Of a stretch of 64,000 nt of DNA, positions 1 through 8,426 are shown in pieces. The notes below the pieces were generated by a model. The model saw nothing but the letters and a program-made list of their open reading frames with translations. It was not told where the DNA came from and did not search any database. Within the stretch, counting starts at the first letter, position 1. The number at the start of each line of letters is the position of its first letter. Where the stretch lies: positions 1-64,000 of the forward strand of contig CAMCUD010000001.1 in the NCBI GenBank assembly GCA_945878865.1. The letters are read 5' to 3'. Position numbers and translations under genes: made by a program. This stretch comes from Bifidobacterium breve. GTDB taxonomy: Bacteria; Actinomycetota; Thermoleophilia; Solirubrobacterales; Solirubrobacteraceae.

Positions 1-797
1 GCCTCGACGACCCGCTCGCCCGCTGGGCGCCGACGATCCCCGGGGCGGACACCGTCACCGTACGGATGCTGCTCAACCACACCTCCGGGTACCCGGACGT
101 CGAGAACAGCGCGGCGCTCACCCCGTTCTTCGACCTCACCGACCAGTTCGACCCGAACCGCCCATGGACGCGCGCGGAGGTGCTCAGCCACCAGGCGGGC
201 CCGCAGTGGACACCCGGCTCGAAGTACCAGTACTCGAACTCGAACTACCTCCTGCTCGGCGAGGTCCTCGAGCGCGCCGGCGGGCTCTCGCCCGACGCCG
301 CGCTGCAGCGCCAGCTCGCCACGCCACTGGGTCTGCGCGAGACGACATACGCCACCCGCCCCGGTCTCCCGCGGAAGATGGCCCGCGGCTACGAGTGGTT
401 CAGCGAGCGCTACAACGACCACTGGGCCGGCGCGACCGGGGTGCCGACCGACATCATCGGCCCGGTCTGGACCGACGGCGGCGTCGTGACCACCGCACGC
501 GAGGTCGCACGGTTCTTCGACGCGCTGAACCGCGGGAAGCTCCTCGCCCCCGCGACGTTCATGGCGATGCTCACGCCGTCACCGCAGAGCGGCAGCGACC
601 TCTACGGCCTGGGGACGTACCGGTACACCGAGGCGGGCCGCACGTGGCAGGGCCACGACGGCAACTACGGCGGCTACCAGAGCCAGGTCTTCACCGATCG
701 CCGCGCGAAGCTCACGGTCGCCGTGCTGACGAACACCGACGGTGAGGCGGCCGAGACGGCGTTCAGCGCGCTCGCCGACGTGCTCGATCCGCGCTAG
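1..797 (+). CDS. Serine hydrolase, beta-lactamase/DD-peptidase fold (5' truncated by window)
   Basis: The reading frame is open from base 3, so the gene begins upstream of the window. The visible part opens with LDDPLARWAP and LLNHTSGYPD, the segment that follows the SxxK nucleophile motif in class C beta-lactamase-like serine hydrolases; SxxK itself lies outside. The second catalytic motif is the Y-S-N at bases 231-239 and the third is the H-D-G at 654-662. Family members act on beta-lactams, D-amino peptides or esters, usually after export; the substrate cannot be told. Family assignment is firm, function is not. Confidence 0.88.
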   Translation, partial: LDDPLARWAPTIPGADTVTVRMLLNHTSGYPDVENSAALTPFFDLTDQFDPNRPWTRAEVLSHQAGPQWTPGSKYQYSNSNYLLLGEVLERAGGLSPDAALQRQLATPLGLRETTYATRPGLPRKMARGYEWFSERYNDHWAGATGVPTDIIGPVWTDGGVVTTAREVARFFDALNRGKLLAPATFMAMLTPSPQSGSDLYGLGTYRYTEAGRTWQGHDGNYGGYQSQVFTDRRAKLTVAVLTNTDGEAAETAFSALADVLDPR

Positions 798-887
798 CCC
801 GGCGCGCTCGCATGTCCCCTGCGGGTTGAAGTCCGGGCAACCAGGGCATGATGCACCGGTCAGACGCCTTCCACCGAGGAGCAGACC

Positions 888-3800
888 GTGCTGCGTGTGC
901 CTGTCGCCGTTCCCTCCGGACTTGCCGCGTTCGCCGCGGCGATGCTGCTCGCCACCGGCACTGCGCATGCCGCGCCGCCTGCGCTCGACGTCTACACGGG
1001 TGAGGTCGCGCCACCGCAGCTGCAGCAGATCGTGGAGCTCGGTGTCGACCGGCAGGACCTCGACGTCACCCCGGTAAGGGGCCAGCGCGGCCCGAAGGGC
1101 AAGGTGCGCGTGGAAGCGATCCTCAGCGCGCGGCAGGCCGCGGGGCTGCGCCGTGACGGCGTCGAGCTCGAGCCCAAGACGATCGACGGCGAGACCGTCG
1201 CCCAGCGCGCCACGACGCTGGCCGCCGACGGCCCGCAGGTGTTCCGGCGCTACGCCGGACCGGGCGGGCTGAAGGCCGAGTTCGAGGCGGCGGCGCGGTC
1301 GCACCCGCGGATCGCCGAGCTGCAGACCTACGGCCGCACGGTGCGCGGGCAGGACATCGTCGCGCTGAAGGTCACGAAGAACGCGCGGCAGACCCGCGAC
1401 GGCCGGCGCCCCGCCGTGCTCTACCTCGGCGCCCAGCACGCCCGCGAGTGGATCACGCCCGAGATGGTGCGGCGGCTCATGCAGTACGTGCTCGCCCGCT
1501 ACGACCGCGGGGACCGCGAGATCCGCCGGCTCGTCGACGAGAACGAGCTGTGGTTCGTGCCGGTCGCCAACCCTGACGGCTACGACTACACGTTCGAGAC
1601 CGACCAGCGGCTGTGGCGCAAGAACCTGCGCGACAACAACGACGACGGGCAGATCACGCCCGGCGACGGCGTCGATCTCAACCGGAACTTCGCCACGCGC
1701 TGGGGCTACGACAACGAAGGGTCGTCGCCCGACCCGGCGAGCGAGACCTACCGGGGCCCGTCCGCGGGTTCCGAGCCGGAGACCAAGGCCCTCGACGCAT
1801 TCGCCAAGCGGGTCGGCTTCGAGTTCCTCGTCAACTACCACTCCGCGGCCGAACTGCTGCTGTACGGCACCGGCTGGCAGGTCGCCACGCCCACCCCGGA
1901 CGACCTCATCTCCGTCGCGATGGCCGGCGACGACGTGACGCCCGCGGTGCCGGGCTACGACCCGGATCTCTCCGCCGAGCTCTACACGACCAACGGCGAC
2001 ACCGACACGCACATGACCGAGCGCTACGGCACGCTGGGCTTCACGCCGGAGATGTCGACCTGCGAAGACGCATCGGCGTCCGTGCCCGACGATGCGTGGG
2101 ACCCGGCCGACTGCGGCAGCGGCTTCGAGTTCCCCGACGACGAGGGCCTCATCCAGGCCGAGTTCCTGAAGAACATCCCGTTCGCGCTGAGCGTCGCGAA
2201 GTCGGCGGCCGACCCGGACGATCCGGCCTCGGCGGTCGGGCGGCGCGCCCCGGACTTCGCGGTCGACTCGTTCGACGTCTCCTACGGCGACCCGCAGACC
2301 GTCGCCGTGACGGCCAAGCGCACGTTGCGCAACCTGCGTCTGGAATACCGGATCAACGGCGGCCGGCCGCGGACCGCGCCGGTGGCCCCGTGGCGCGGCG
2401 GTGAGCGCTACGGCGACGAGAACGACCGGTACTACGCGGAGTTCCGCGGCCTCGTGCGCGGCGCCCGGCCCGGCGATCGCGTCGAGGTGTGGTTCACCGG
2501 GGTCAGGCCGGGCCGGGGACCGGTGGCCAGCGAGCGGTTCACCTACCGGTTGGCGAAGGACACCGGCGCGGACGTCCTCGTGCTGGCCAACGAGGACTAC
2601 ACGGGCGTCAACCCGACCTACCCGCCGGGCACGAGCGCCCCGAAGTACGCGGCGCAGTACGCCAACGACATCCGAGCCGCGGGCTCCTCAGCCGACGTCT
2701 GGGACGTCGACGCGCAGGGCGTCCCCCACGACCTCGGCGTGCTCGGCCATTACAGGGCCGTGGTCTGGTACCTCGGCGACAACCGCATCACCCAGGACGC
2801 CGAGGATGAGCTCATCTCCACGCCGTTCGGCGAGCTGCCCGACATCGGGGTCGCCGAGCGCCAGCAGTACCTGACGATCGCGGTGCGCGACTACCTCAAC
2901 GAAGGCGGCAAGCTCATCCATACCGGTGAGACCGCGCAGACCTCGGGCCTGCCGGGCATCGGCGACGCCGTGGGCGGCCTGTACTACGGCCTCAACGGCG
3001 ACGAGCACGCCGAGTGCGTCGTCGGCTCGCAGGCGGGGTTCTTCGAGGACTGCCTGCTCCTCGCCGACGACTTCCGCCAGTACTGGCTCGGGGCGTTCGC
3101 CCGGACGGACACCGCGGGCCCCGAGTCGGTGAAGGGGACCGGCGCGCCGCTCACCGGTTACGACGCAGCGTTCGGCGGCCCGGTGACCGAGGGCGACAAC
3201 CCGCTCGACGAAGCCGGGAACTTCCAGGTCACCAGCGACGTGCTGCCGCCTGACCAGTTCCCGCAGTTCACCAGCCGCGGGGCGGCCGAGTACCCGCTGC
3301 AGCCCGGCAGCCCGCTCGCGCCGATCGAGGGCTCGCGCTACGCGGGCGCGATCCACGCGGACTCGTCGTACATGCGGCTGACGAAGACCGTCGACCTCAC
3401 CGGCAAGACGGGCGCCGAGCTGCGCTTCCAGCTCTCGCTGAACACCGAGCCGAACTACGACCACGTGATCGTGGAGGCCCGGACCGCCGGCGGCGACGAC
3501 TGGACCACGCTGCCCGACCTCAACGGCAACTCGACTACGGACCCGCCCGCCGAGTGCGAGGCCGGCGGCTTCCTGCTCGAGCTGCACCCGTTCCTGGAGC
3601 GCTACCTCGGCGGCCCGGACTGCACCGAGGGCGCGTGGAACGCGTTCACCGGCGCCTGGGACGACTGGCGGCCGGTGGCGTTCGACCTCTCCGCGTTCGC
3701 GGGCAAGCAGGTCGAGCTGTCGATCAGCTACGTGACCGACCCGGGCACCGGCGGCATCGGCGTGTTCGTCGACGACGCGCAGGTGCTGGCCGACGGCGCG

Positions 3801-4043
3801 GTCATCTCAGCCGACGGGTTCGAGGGCGACACGAGCACGTGGACGGTCGCCGGGCCGCCGGAGGGCAGCCCCGAGAACGCGGGCGACTGGGCGTTCGGCG
3901 AGCAGCTCGTCGACTTCAACGCGGCGACGGCGACCGACGACAGCCTCCTTCTCGGCTTCGGCGTCGAGCAGCTGGCCGACAGCTCGGCGCGGGTGGACCT
4001 GCTGCGCCGAGGTTTGCGCGGGCTGATGGCCCGATCCCGGTAG
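888..4043 (+). CDS. Secreted M14 zinc carboxypeptidase with long C-terminal extension
   Basis: GTG start preceded by GAGGAG about 8 nt upstream. Residues 1-28 form a signal peptide ending in AHA. The M14 catalytic domain covers roughly residues 115-440: zinc ligands HxxE in GAQHAREW (H184, E187), third ligand His318 in NYHSAAE, and catalytic Glu388 in GFTPEMST; NPDGYDY and DLNRNF are also typical. A Ca-loop-like stretch, NDDGQITPGDG, is inserted near residue 250. The remaining 600 residues hold a beta-rich linker, a glutamine-amidotransferase-like segment (VLVLANEDYTG to HTGETAQTSG) and a MAM/lectin-like domain seen in immune-inhibitor-A-type proteases. Expected role is extracellular peptide hydrolysis. 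At 1051 residues it is far longer than a plain carboxypeptidase. Confidence 0.9.
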   Translation: MLRVPVAVPSGLAAFAAAMLLATGTAHAAPPALDVYTGEVAPPQLQQIVELGVDRQDLDVTPVRGQRGPKGKVRVEAILSARQAAGLRRDGVELEPKTIDGETVAQRATTLAADGPQVFRRYAGPGGLKAEFEAAARSHPRIAELQTYGRTVRGQDIVALKVTKNARQTRDGRRPAVLYLGAQHAREWITPEMVRRLMQYVLARYDRGDREIRRLVDENELWFVPVANPDGYDYTFETDQRLWRKNLRDNNDDGQITPGDGVDLNRNFATRWGYDNEGSSPDPASETYRGPSAGSEPETKALDAFAKRVGFEFLVNYHSAAELLLYGTGWQVATPTPDDLISVAMAGDDVTPAVPGYDPDLSAELYTTNGDTDTHMTERYGTLGFTPEMSTCEDASASVPDDAWDPADCGSGFEFPDDEGLIQAEFLKNIPFALSVAKSAADPDDPASAVGRRAPDFAVDSFDVSYGDPQTVAVTAKRTLRNLRLEYRINGGRPRTAPVAPWRGGERYGDENDRYYAEFRGLVRGARPGDRVEVWFTGVRPGRGPVASERFTYRLAKDTGADVLVLANEDYTGVNPTYPPGTSAPKYAAQYANDIRAAGSSADVWDVDAQGVPHDLGVLGHYRAVVWYLGDNRITQDAEDELISTPFGELPDIGVAERQQYLTIAVRDYLNEGGKLIHTGETAQTSGLPGIGDAVGGLYYGLNGDEHAECVVGSQAGFFEDCLLLADDFRQYWLGAFARTDTAGPESVKGTGAPLTGYDAAFGGPVTEGDNPLDEAGNFQVTSDVLPPDQFPQFTSRGAAEYPLQPGSPLAPIEGSRYAGAIHADSSYMRLTKTVDLTGKTGAELRFQLSLNTEPNYDHVIVEARTAGGDDWTTLPDLNGNSTTDPPAECEAGGFLLELHPFLERYLGGPDCTEGAWNAFTGAWDDWRPVAFDLSAFAGKQVELSISYVTDPGTGGIGVFVDDAQVLADGAVISADGFEGDTSTWTVAGPPEGSPENAGDWAFGEQLVDFNAATATDDSLLLGFGVEQLADSSARVDLLRRGLRGLMARSR

Positions 4044-4103
4044 CGCGGGCCCATCCCGGTCACGCGCGTGAACCGCCGGCGAAACGACGCGTAGACCCTG
4101 GAG

Positions 4104-4152
4104 GGGGTGATGCCCAGATCGGTCCGAATCGGACCGTTTCGGGCATCACCCC
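4104..4152. terminator. Bidirectional hairpin terminator
   Basis: Perfect 12-bp arms GGGGTGATGCCC (4104-4115) and GGGCATCACCCC (4141-4152) enclose a second perfect 6-bp stem (GGTCCG/CGGACC, 4121-4135). It lies between the 3' ends of two convergent genes and stops one base short of the minus-strand stop codon. There is no T-tract on either side. Confidence 0.75.
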
Positions 4153-4153
4153 G

Positions 4154-5311
4154 TCACAGCATCGCCGCGCGCATCGCCAGCGGCGGTGGCACTGGCTCGG
4201 TGGTCATCGCCACGTCCGGCGCGCGGGCCTCCCCCGACAGCTGCGCGAGCACGTCCTCGACGCGCTCGCGGGTCACGCGATCGGGATGGTCCGTCCCCGC
4301 CGCCACAATGGCCGCCGCGAGCACCTCGACGGGGACCGGGCTCTTCAGCGGATCGGCCGGCGCCTTGGCCGCCGTCCCCTGCACGAGGAACCCGGTGATC
4401 GAGGTGTAGGCGTAGACCACGAGCAGCGCGCTGGCGACCACCGCGAGCGCCGGCACGACGGTGCGGTCGACCCCGAGATCGAGGTCGGCCAGCAGCCAGG
4501 TGATGGCCCAGACCTGGCCGCCGGCGGCCCACAGCCCGATCGTCGTGCCTGCCAGCAGCCCGCCGATCGACACCTCCGACGCGCCGGGCCGGCGCAGCGC
4601 GAGCACCACGACGCCGGCCGCGCCGACCAGCCCGACCGCGATGACGCCTGCGACGGTCGCCACGGCGATCGCGTTCTCCGCCTTCGTGCCCAGCACGCGC
4701 TTGAGCAGATCAGAGGACCCGAGGATCGCCACGACGAGTCCGCTCGCCGCCGTGACGTTGCTCAGCCAGCTGTCGCGAAACGACCAGGACGCGCCCAGGC
4801 CCCGCAGCGGCGTGGCCGGGGAGCGGCTTCCGGGAACGGCGCGCCCGCCCCACGCCCACATCGCGTAGACGAAGAGCACGACGGCGAGTGCGGCGCCGAG
4901 GGCGTAGAGGAAGGCGCGCAGCGGCGTCCAGTTGACCGCGGCCGGCTTCGGCGCGGCGACCCCGGTGACGCGGAGTTCCTGCTCACCCGCGACGACGAGG
5001 AACGGGAACGGCGCGGCCGTCCCGCACGCCGCCGGGATCGTCACCGCGAGGTCGGTGCGGGCAGCCGGCGCGAGCATGCCGTCGTGGTCGACCCGCAACG
5101 CGCAGCCGGGGCGGCTCGCCCGGGCGCGGACCGGGATGGGTGCGTCGGTGAGGTTCGTCAGCCGAACCGTTGCGATGCGCCCGCCCCCGGCATCGACCAT
5201 GCCGACCTGCGCGTCGTCGATGACCACCGCGGCCGGCGCCGCGAACCCGGCAGACGGTCCCGCGGCGGCGACGAGGAGCAGGGTGATGAGCGCGAGAGCG
5301 AGGCGACGCAC
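4154..5311 (-). CDS. Putative exported, multi-pass membrane protein of unknown function
   Basis: GTG start with a GGAGG ribosome site just upstream. Residues 1-25 are a signal peptide ending AGFAAPA. Residues 26-120 form a soluble Ig-like beta domain (VVIDDAQVGMVDAGGG, RIATVRLTNLTDAPIPV) with a possible disulfide between CAL and ACG. Five hydrophobic segments follow, the first at about 133-153 (FLYALGAALAVVLFVYAMWAW). This gives an extracellular domain tethered to a membrane core. I do not recognise the family. It is convergent with the carboxypeptidase and divergent from the next gene, so it is probably monocistronic. Confidence 0.7.
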   Translation of the reverse strand: MRRLALALITLLLVAAAGPSAGFAAPAAVVIDDAQVGMVDAGGGRIATVRLTNLTDAPIPVRARASRPGCALRVDHDGMLAPAARTDLAVTIPAACGTAAPFPFLVVAGEQELRVTGVAAPKPAAVNWTPLRAFLYALGAALAVVLFVYAMWAWGGRAVPGSRSPATPLRGLGASWSFRDSWLSNVTAASGLVVAILGSSDLLKRVLGTKAENAIAVATVAGVIAVGLVGAAGVVVLALRRPGASEVSIGGLLAGTTIGLWAAGGQVWAITWLLADLDLGVDRTVVPALAVVASALLVVYAYTSITGFLVQGTAAKAPADPLKSPVPVEVLAAAIVAAGTDHPDRVTRERVEDVLAQLSGEARAPDVAMTTEPVPPPLAMRAAML

Positions 5312-5382
5312 GAACGGGACCTCCGGAAGACCAGGTGCGCGTCCGTGCGGCGCCCACCCTACCCGCCGGGCTGCCCCTCACG

Positions 5383-5388
5383 TAGGGT
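5383..5388 (+). promoter_or_regulatory. -10 box TAGGGT, leaderless start
   Basis: TAGGGT ends 6 nt before the GTG at 5395, with no ribosome site between. It is one of a repeated pattern in this window. Confidence 0.55.
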
Positions 5389-5394
5389 CGGAAC

Positions 5395-5931
5395 GTGCGC
5401 CTGGGCATCGCCGACCACTTCGGCTGGGCGATCGCGGTGACCGCCACGGACGACCACGAGGTCGTCGACCGCCGCCGCATCGAGCTGATCGAACCTGGCG
5501 TCTCGCCCGCGCCCATGCACTACGAGAGCGCCCGGCTGGGCGAGGCCGCGACCGCGGCGCTCGTCGCCACGGCCCGGGCGTCGATCGCGAGGGCTTGCGC
5601 CGCGGCGTTCGACGCGCTCCCTGCGCCGATCTTCTCGATCTCCCTGCGCGACTGGCCGCCGGACTTCCCCACCGACATCGCCGTCCTGCGGCGGGCCCCG
5701 TACGAGGCGCGCGCGGACGGCGTCATGTACCGCCAGGTCCTCGCCGAGGTCGCCCGTGCTCGCGGATGGGACGTCGAGCTCTACGCGGCGAAGGACGTCG
5801 TCGAGGTCGCCCGCGGGATCCTCGGCCCGCGCGCTGCGGACGTGCTCGACGGTCCCCGCGCGCGGCTTGGGCCGCCGTGGAGCAAGGACCACCGGATGGC
5901 GCTGGCGGCGACGGTGCTGGCGGCCTCGTAG
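5395..5931 (+). CDS. Conserved hypothetical protein, possible RNase H/RuvC-like fold
   Basis: 178 residues from a GTG start that sits 6 nt after a -10 box, so probably a leaderless mRNA. The N-terminus MRLGIADHFGWAIAVTA resembles the first strand of RNase H-fold proteins, and the C-terminal PWSKDHRMALAATVLA resembles the helix carrying the last acidic or histidine position of RuvC-like enzymes. The middle (SISLRDWPPDFPTDI) is unlike anything I can name. No signal peptide or membrane segment, so cytoplasmic. The fold suggestion is weak; the gene itself is well supported by coding pattern and a clean gap to its neighbours. Confidence 0.7.
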   Translation: MRLGIADHFGWAIAVTATDDHEVVDRRRIELIEPGVSPAPMHYESARLGEAATAALVATARASIARACAAAFDALPAPIFSISLRDWPPDFPTDIAVLRRAPYEARADGVMYRQVLAEVARARGWDVELYAAKDVVEVARGILGPRAADVLDGPRARLGPPWSKDHRMALAATVLAAS

Positions 5932-5941
5932 AGCCTGCCGA

Positions 5942-6571
5942 TCAGCACGCCGTGACCGTGCGGCGTACGGACTCCACCGCCCGCTCGGCAAGCACGTCGA
6001 CGTCGATCGTCGTCGGGTCGCTGAGCAGCCCGTACCCGAGGCCGCGCACGAGCCCCAGGATGAGCACGGCGGTCGCCTCCACGTCGAGGTCCGCGCGGAC
6101 GTCTCCCGCCTCGATCCCTTCGGTGAGCCACCCGGCGAACAGCTCACGCAGGCGCTCGTGGTACTCGTTGAGCGCCGGCAGCAGCGCGCTGTTGCTCCCC
6201 AGCGACTCGCCGATGAGGACGTACATCGCGCGGGTCTGTGGCCACGGCGCCCGCAGGCTGCGCACGAACTGGTCCACGCACACGAGCACGGCGTCGAGAC
6301 CGCCGCGCTCGCGCAGCGGGCCGAGCAGCAGGTAGTCGGTGAGCTGCTCGGAGGCGTCGCGCACGAACGCTTCGAGCAGTCCCGCCTTGTTCCCGAACAG
6401 ATAGTGCGGGTGGCTGTGGCTGCAGCCGGCCAGCGCCGCGATCTCGGCCAGGCTCGCGTTCGTCGTCCCGCGCTCGGCGATGAGCTGCCCCGTGGCGTCG
6501 AGCAGCGCGCGCTCGGATGCGGCGCGGCGCTCGGCCTGGGTGCGCCGGTCACTCGAGTTCGTGGAGGCCAC
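5942..6571 (-). CDS. TetR-family transcriptional regulator
   Basis: 209 residues, GTG start 9 nt after a TAGATT box. The N-terminal helix-turn-helix covers about residues 15-60 (ALLDATGQLIAERGTTNASLAEIAALAG), followed by an all-helical ligand domain. The recognition-helix region reads CSHSHPHYLFGNKAGLL, with three histidines where most TetR proteins have a Gly-Thr/Ser-Leu-Tyr pattern; DNA specificity may therefore be unusual. It is divergent from the esterase at 6667, with a perfect palindrome at 6601-6618 between them, so it probably represses that gene and itself. Confidence 0.92.
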   Translation of the reverse strand: MASTNSSDRRTQAERRAASERALLDATGQLIAERGTTNASLAEIAALAGCSHSHPHYLFGNKAGLLEAFVRDASEQLTDYLLLGPLRERGGLDAVLVCVDQFVRSLRAPWPQTRAMYVLIGESLGSNSALLPALNEYHERLRELFAGWLTEGIEAGDVRADLDVEATAVLILGLVRGLGYGLLSDPTTIDVDVLAERAVESVRRTVTAC

Positions 6572-6600
6572 GGCGTCGCGAATCTAGCGCGAACCAACTT

Positions 6601-6618
6601 CCTAGATAGCCATCTAGG
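6601..6618. promoter_or_regulatory. Probable TetR operator palindrome
   Basis: CCTAGAT-AGCC-ATCTAGG, perfect 7-bp arms, in the divergent gap between the TetR gene and the esterase. A -10 box TACGGT for the esterase lies at 6625-6630, so the palindrome covers the position expected for its -35 box. The TetR -10 box TAGATT lies at 6581-6586. Confidence 0.65.
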
Positions 6619-6666
6619 ATCTGGTACGGTCGCCGCGCTGGGAACTTCAACGGAGGAGAGACCTCG

Positions 6667-7599
6667 ATGTCCCACCGCAGAACCGCGGCTCGCGCCGCGC
6701 TGATGGCCGCTGCCGTCATGGCCCTGGCACCCGCCGCGGCCCATGCCGGCACGGCCGTCGTCACCAAGGAGACGCGCGCCAGCACCCAGGTGCTCGACCT
6801 GTCGCTGAGATCACCCTCGACCGAGCAGAACCGCGACTACTCCGTCCGGGTCCTCGTGCCGAGCGGGTGGTCGAAGACGAGCGCGAACCGCTGGCCCGTC
6901 CTGTACCTGCTGCACGGCGGCACCGACGATTGGCGCTCATGGGGTGACAAGACGACCGTCAAGGCGCTCGCCGCGCAGTACCAGGTCATGGTCGTCATGC
7001 CCGACACGAGCTGGTGCAGCGCGTACTCGGACTGGTGGAACTACGGCGCGTACGGCCGCCCCGCGTGGGAGACCTACGTCGCGTCGGAGATCCCCGCGCT
7101 CCTGGAGTCGGCGTACCGCGCGAACACCAACCGCGCCGTGGCCGGCAACTCTATGGGCGGCCTGGGCGCGATGAAGTTCGCCGCCAACCAGGGCGCGAAG
7201 TACAAGGCCGCCGCCTCGTTCAGCGGCGACGTCGACCCGCTGCACCAGTACGCGGGCGGCACCGGCGTGTCGACCCCGGGACTCGCCTGCTTTGCCGACT
7301 GGAAGCGCGTCTGGGGTGACCCGGCGGGTGGCCAGCTCAATATCTGGCAGCGCAACGACCCGTGGAATCAGGCGGAGGGACTGCGCGGCAAGTACCTCTA
7401 CCTGTCGTCGGGCCAGGCCGACATGGTCGAGCAGCAGGTCGACCGCGAGACCCGCGGCCTGGAGGCCAGGCTCGGGCTGCTCGGCATCCCGTACGTCTCC
7501 AACCACGCCAACGGCGGCCACAACTGGACCGCGTGGAACGCGCGGCTGGTCGAGGTCTGGCCGGCGCTCATGCAGGCGATCGGCGCCGTGAAGAACTAG
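6667..7599 (+). CDS. Secreted esterase, antigen 85/esterase D-type alpha/beta hydrolase
   Basis: Strong ribosome site GGAGGAGAG before the ATG. Signal peptide residues 1-27 ending AAHA. The alpha/beta-hydrolase core shows LYLLHGG, an oxyanion region, nucleophile elbow GNSMGG (Ser162) and late His285 in NGGHNWTAWN; the acid is probably the Asp in SSGQADMVE. The layout matches the putative-esterase family that includes mycolyltransferases of the antigen 85 group and S-formylglutathione hydrolases. A secreted form in an actinobacterium suggests an envelope or extracellular ester substrate. Divergent from, and probably repressed by, the TetR at 5942. Confidence 0.88.
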   Translation: MSHRRTAARAALMAAAVMALAPAAAHAGTAVVTKETRASTQVLDLSLRSPSTEQNRDYSVRVLVPSGWSKTSANRWPVLYLLHGGTDDWRSWGDKTTVKALAAQYQVMVVMPDTSWCSAYSDWWNYGAYGRPAWETYVASEIPALLESAYRANTNRAVAGNSMGGLGAMKFAANQGAKYKAAASFSGDVDPLHQYAGGTGVSTPGLACFADWKRVWGDPAGGQLNIWQRNDPWNQAEGLRGKYLYLSSGQADMVEQQVDRETRGLEARLGLLGIPYVSNHANGGHNWTAWNARLVEVWPALMQAIGAVKN

Positions 7600-7617
7600 G
7601 CCGACGCGACGCGTTCC

Positions 7618-7650
7618 TCCTCGCGGCTGACCGTCCGGTCGCCGCGAGGA
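7618..7650. terminator. Bidirectional hairpin terminator
   Basis: TCCTCGCGGC (7618-7627) pairs perfectly with GCCGCGAGGA (7641-7650), and GACC/GGTC extends the stem inward after a 1-nt bulge. It lies 20 nt after the esterase stop and before the convergent gene ending at 7720. Confidence 0.7.
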
Positions 7651-7719
7651 CGGAGCGGGCTCCTCGCTCGACCGGCGGCTCTCCCGCCTGTCCGGCGGAG
7701 ACCGGGCCGCGAACCGTCC

Positions 7720-8328
7720 CTACGACGAGAACGGGATCACGTCGTAGCGCTGTGCCACCGGGTCGTAGTCCCAAGCGCCCCTGGTCTCCTTCGAGGAGAA
7801 CACGTCGTGCAGCTCGGGAAAACGGTCCACCAGCTCGTCGAGACCGGCCCAGTCGAAGTCTGAGCCGTCTTCACGTTCCGCCTCGTCCTCGTCACCGACG
7901 AAGGCGTACCAGCACTTTGCCGCGGAGTTCCAGATCAGACGACCTGGGCGCTGCCTCGACCGGAGAACACGGCGGTTCATGGCGACCCACGCCTCTCGGT
8001 CGTAGCCGACTTCATCAGCCGGCGCGTCCAACCCGATCACGTGCTCAGGGCCGAATTCGACGAGATCGCCGGCGTGGATGCCGTCGAGGTAGTGCGGCTC
8101 ATTGAGCAGGCGGCCGACGAACCTCGTCCCCGCCTGCAATTGCACGACTTCAACCCACATGCGCTCCGCTTCGCAGTCCGGGTGAGGCGAGTCAGGCATG
8201 AACAACAGCTTGACGTTCCAGCCAGGGCGCAGGCCAGCACGACACACCTTGGGCGGAATCGCGAAGTCGAGGCGAGCGTCGCGTTCGGCCTCGCCGTCGC
8301 CGAGGTGCCATCGGAGGACTTGAGCCAA
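7720..8328 (-). CDS. DUF2314-like cytoplasmic protein of unknown function
   Basis: 202 residues without signal peptide or membrane segment. Residues about 55-105 (AERMWVEVVQLQAG, GRLLNEPHYLDGIHAGDLVEF) match the DUF2314 pattern of FWV, then G-x-L-x-N-x-P and a Gly-Asp-x-Val-x-Phe turn. The C-terminal half is acidic and ends GAWDYDPVAQRYDVIPF. DUF2314 and its relatives often travel with polymorphic-toxin immunity proteins, though their activity is unknown. It lies 98 bp downstream of a leucine-rich-repeat gene on the same strand, in a stretch visibly less GC-rich than its surroundings. Toxin immunity or a related defence role is inference only. Confidence 0.65.
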   Translation of the reverse strand: MAQVLRWHLGDGEAERDARLDFAIPPKVCRAGLRPGWNVKLLFMPDSPHPDCEAERMWVEVVQLQAGTRFVGRLLNEPHYLDGIHAGDLVEFGPEHVIGLDAPADEVGYDREAWVAMNRRVLRSRQRPGRLIWNSAAKCWYAFVGDEDEAEREDGSDFDWAGLDELVDRFPELHDVFSSKETRGAWDYDPVAQRYDVIPFSS

Positions 8329-8426
8329 CGCTCAACCCTGACGGATGCCGGCTGATTCCACCAGCGGTGTCACGGCAGAGCATCACGATCAGCGCAGTCA
8401 CGCCGTCGCGCTATTCCGAAGCGGCG

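Noticed and set aside
579-2012. Long minus-strand frame opposite the carboxypeptidase
   Set aside because: Arg/Val/Gly-rich translation without motifs; a shadow produced by high GC at third positions of the real gene.
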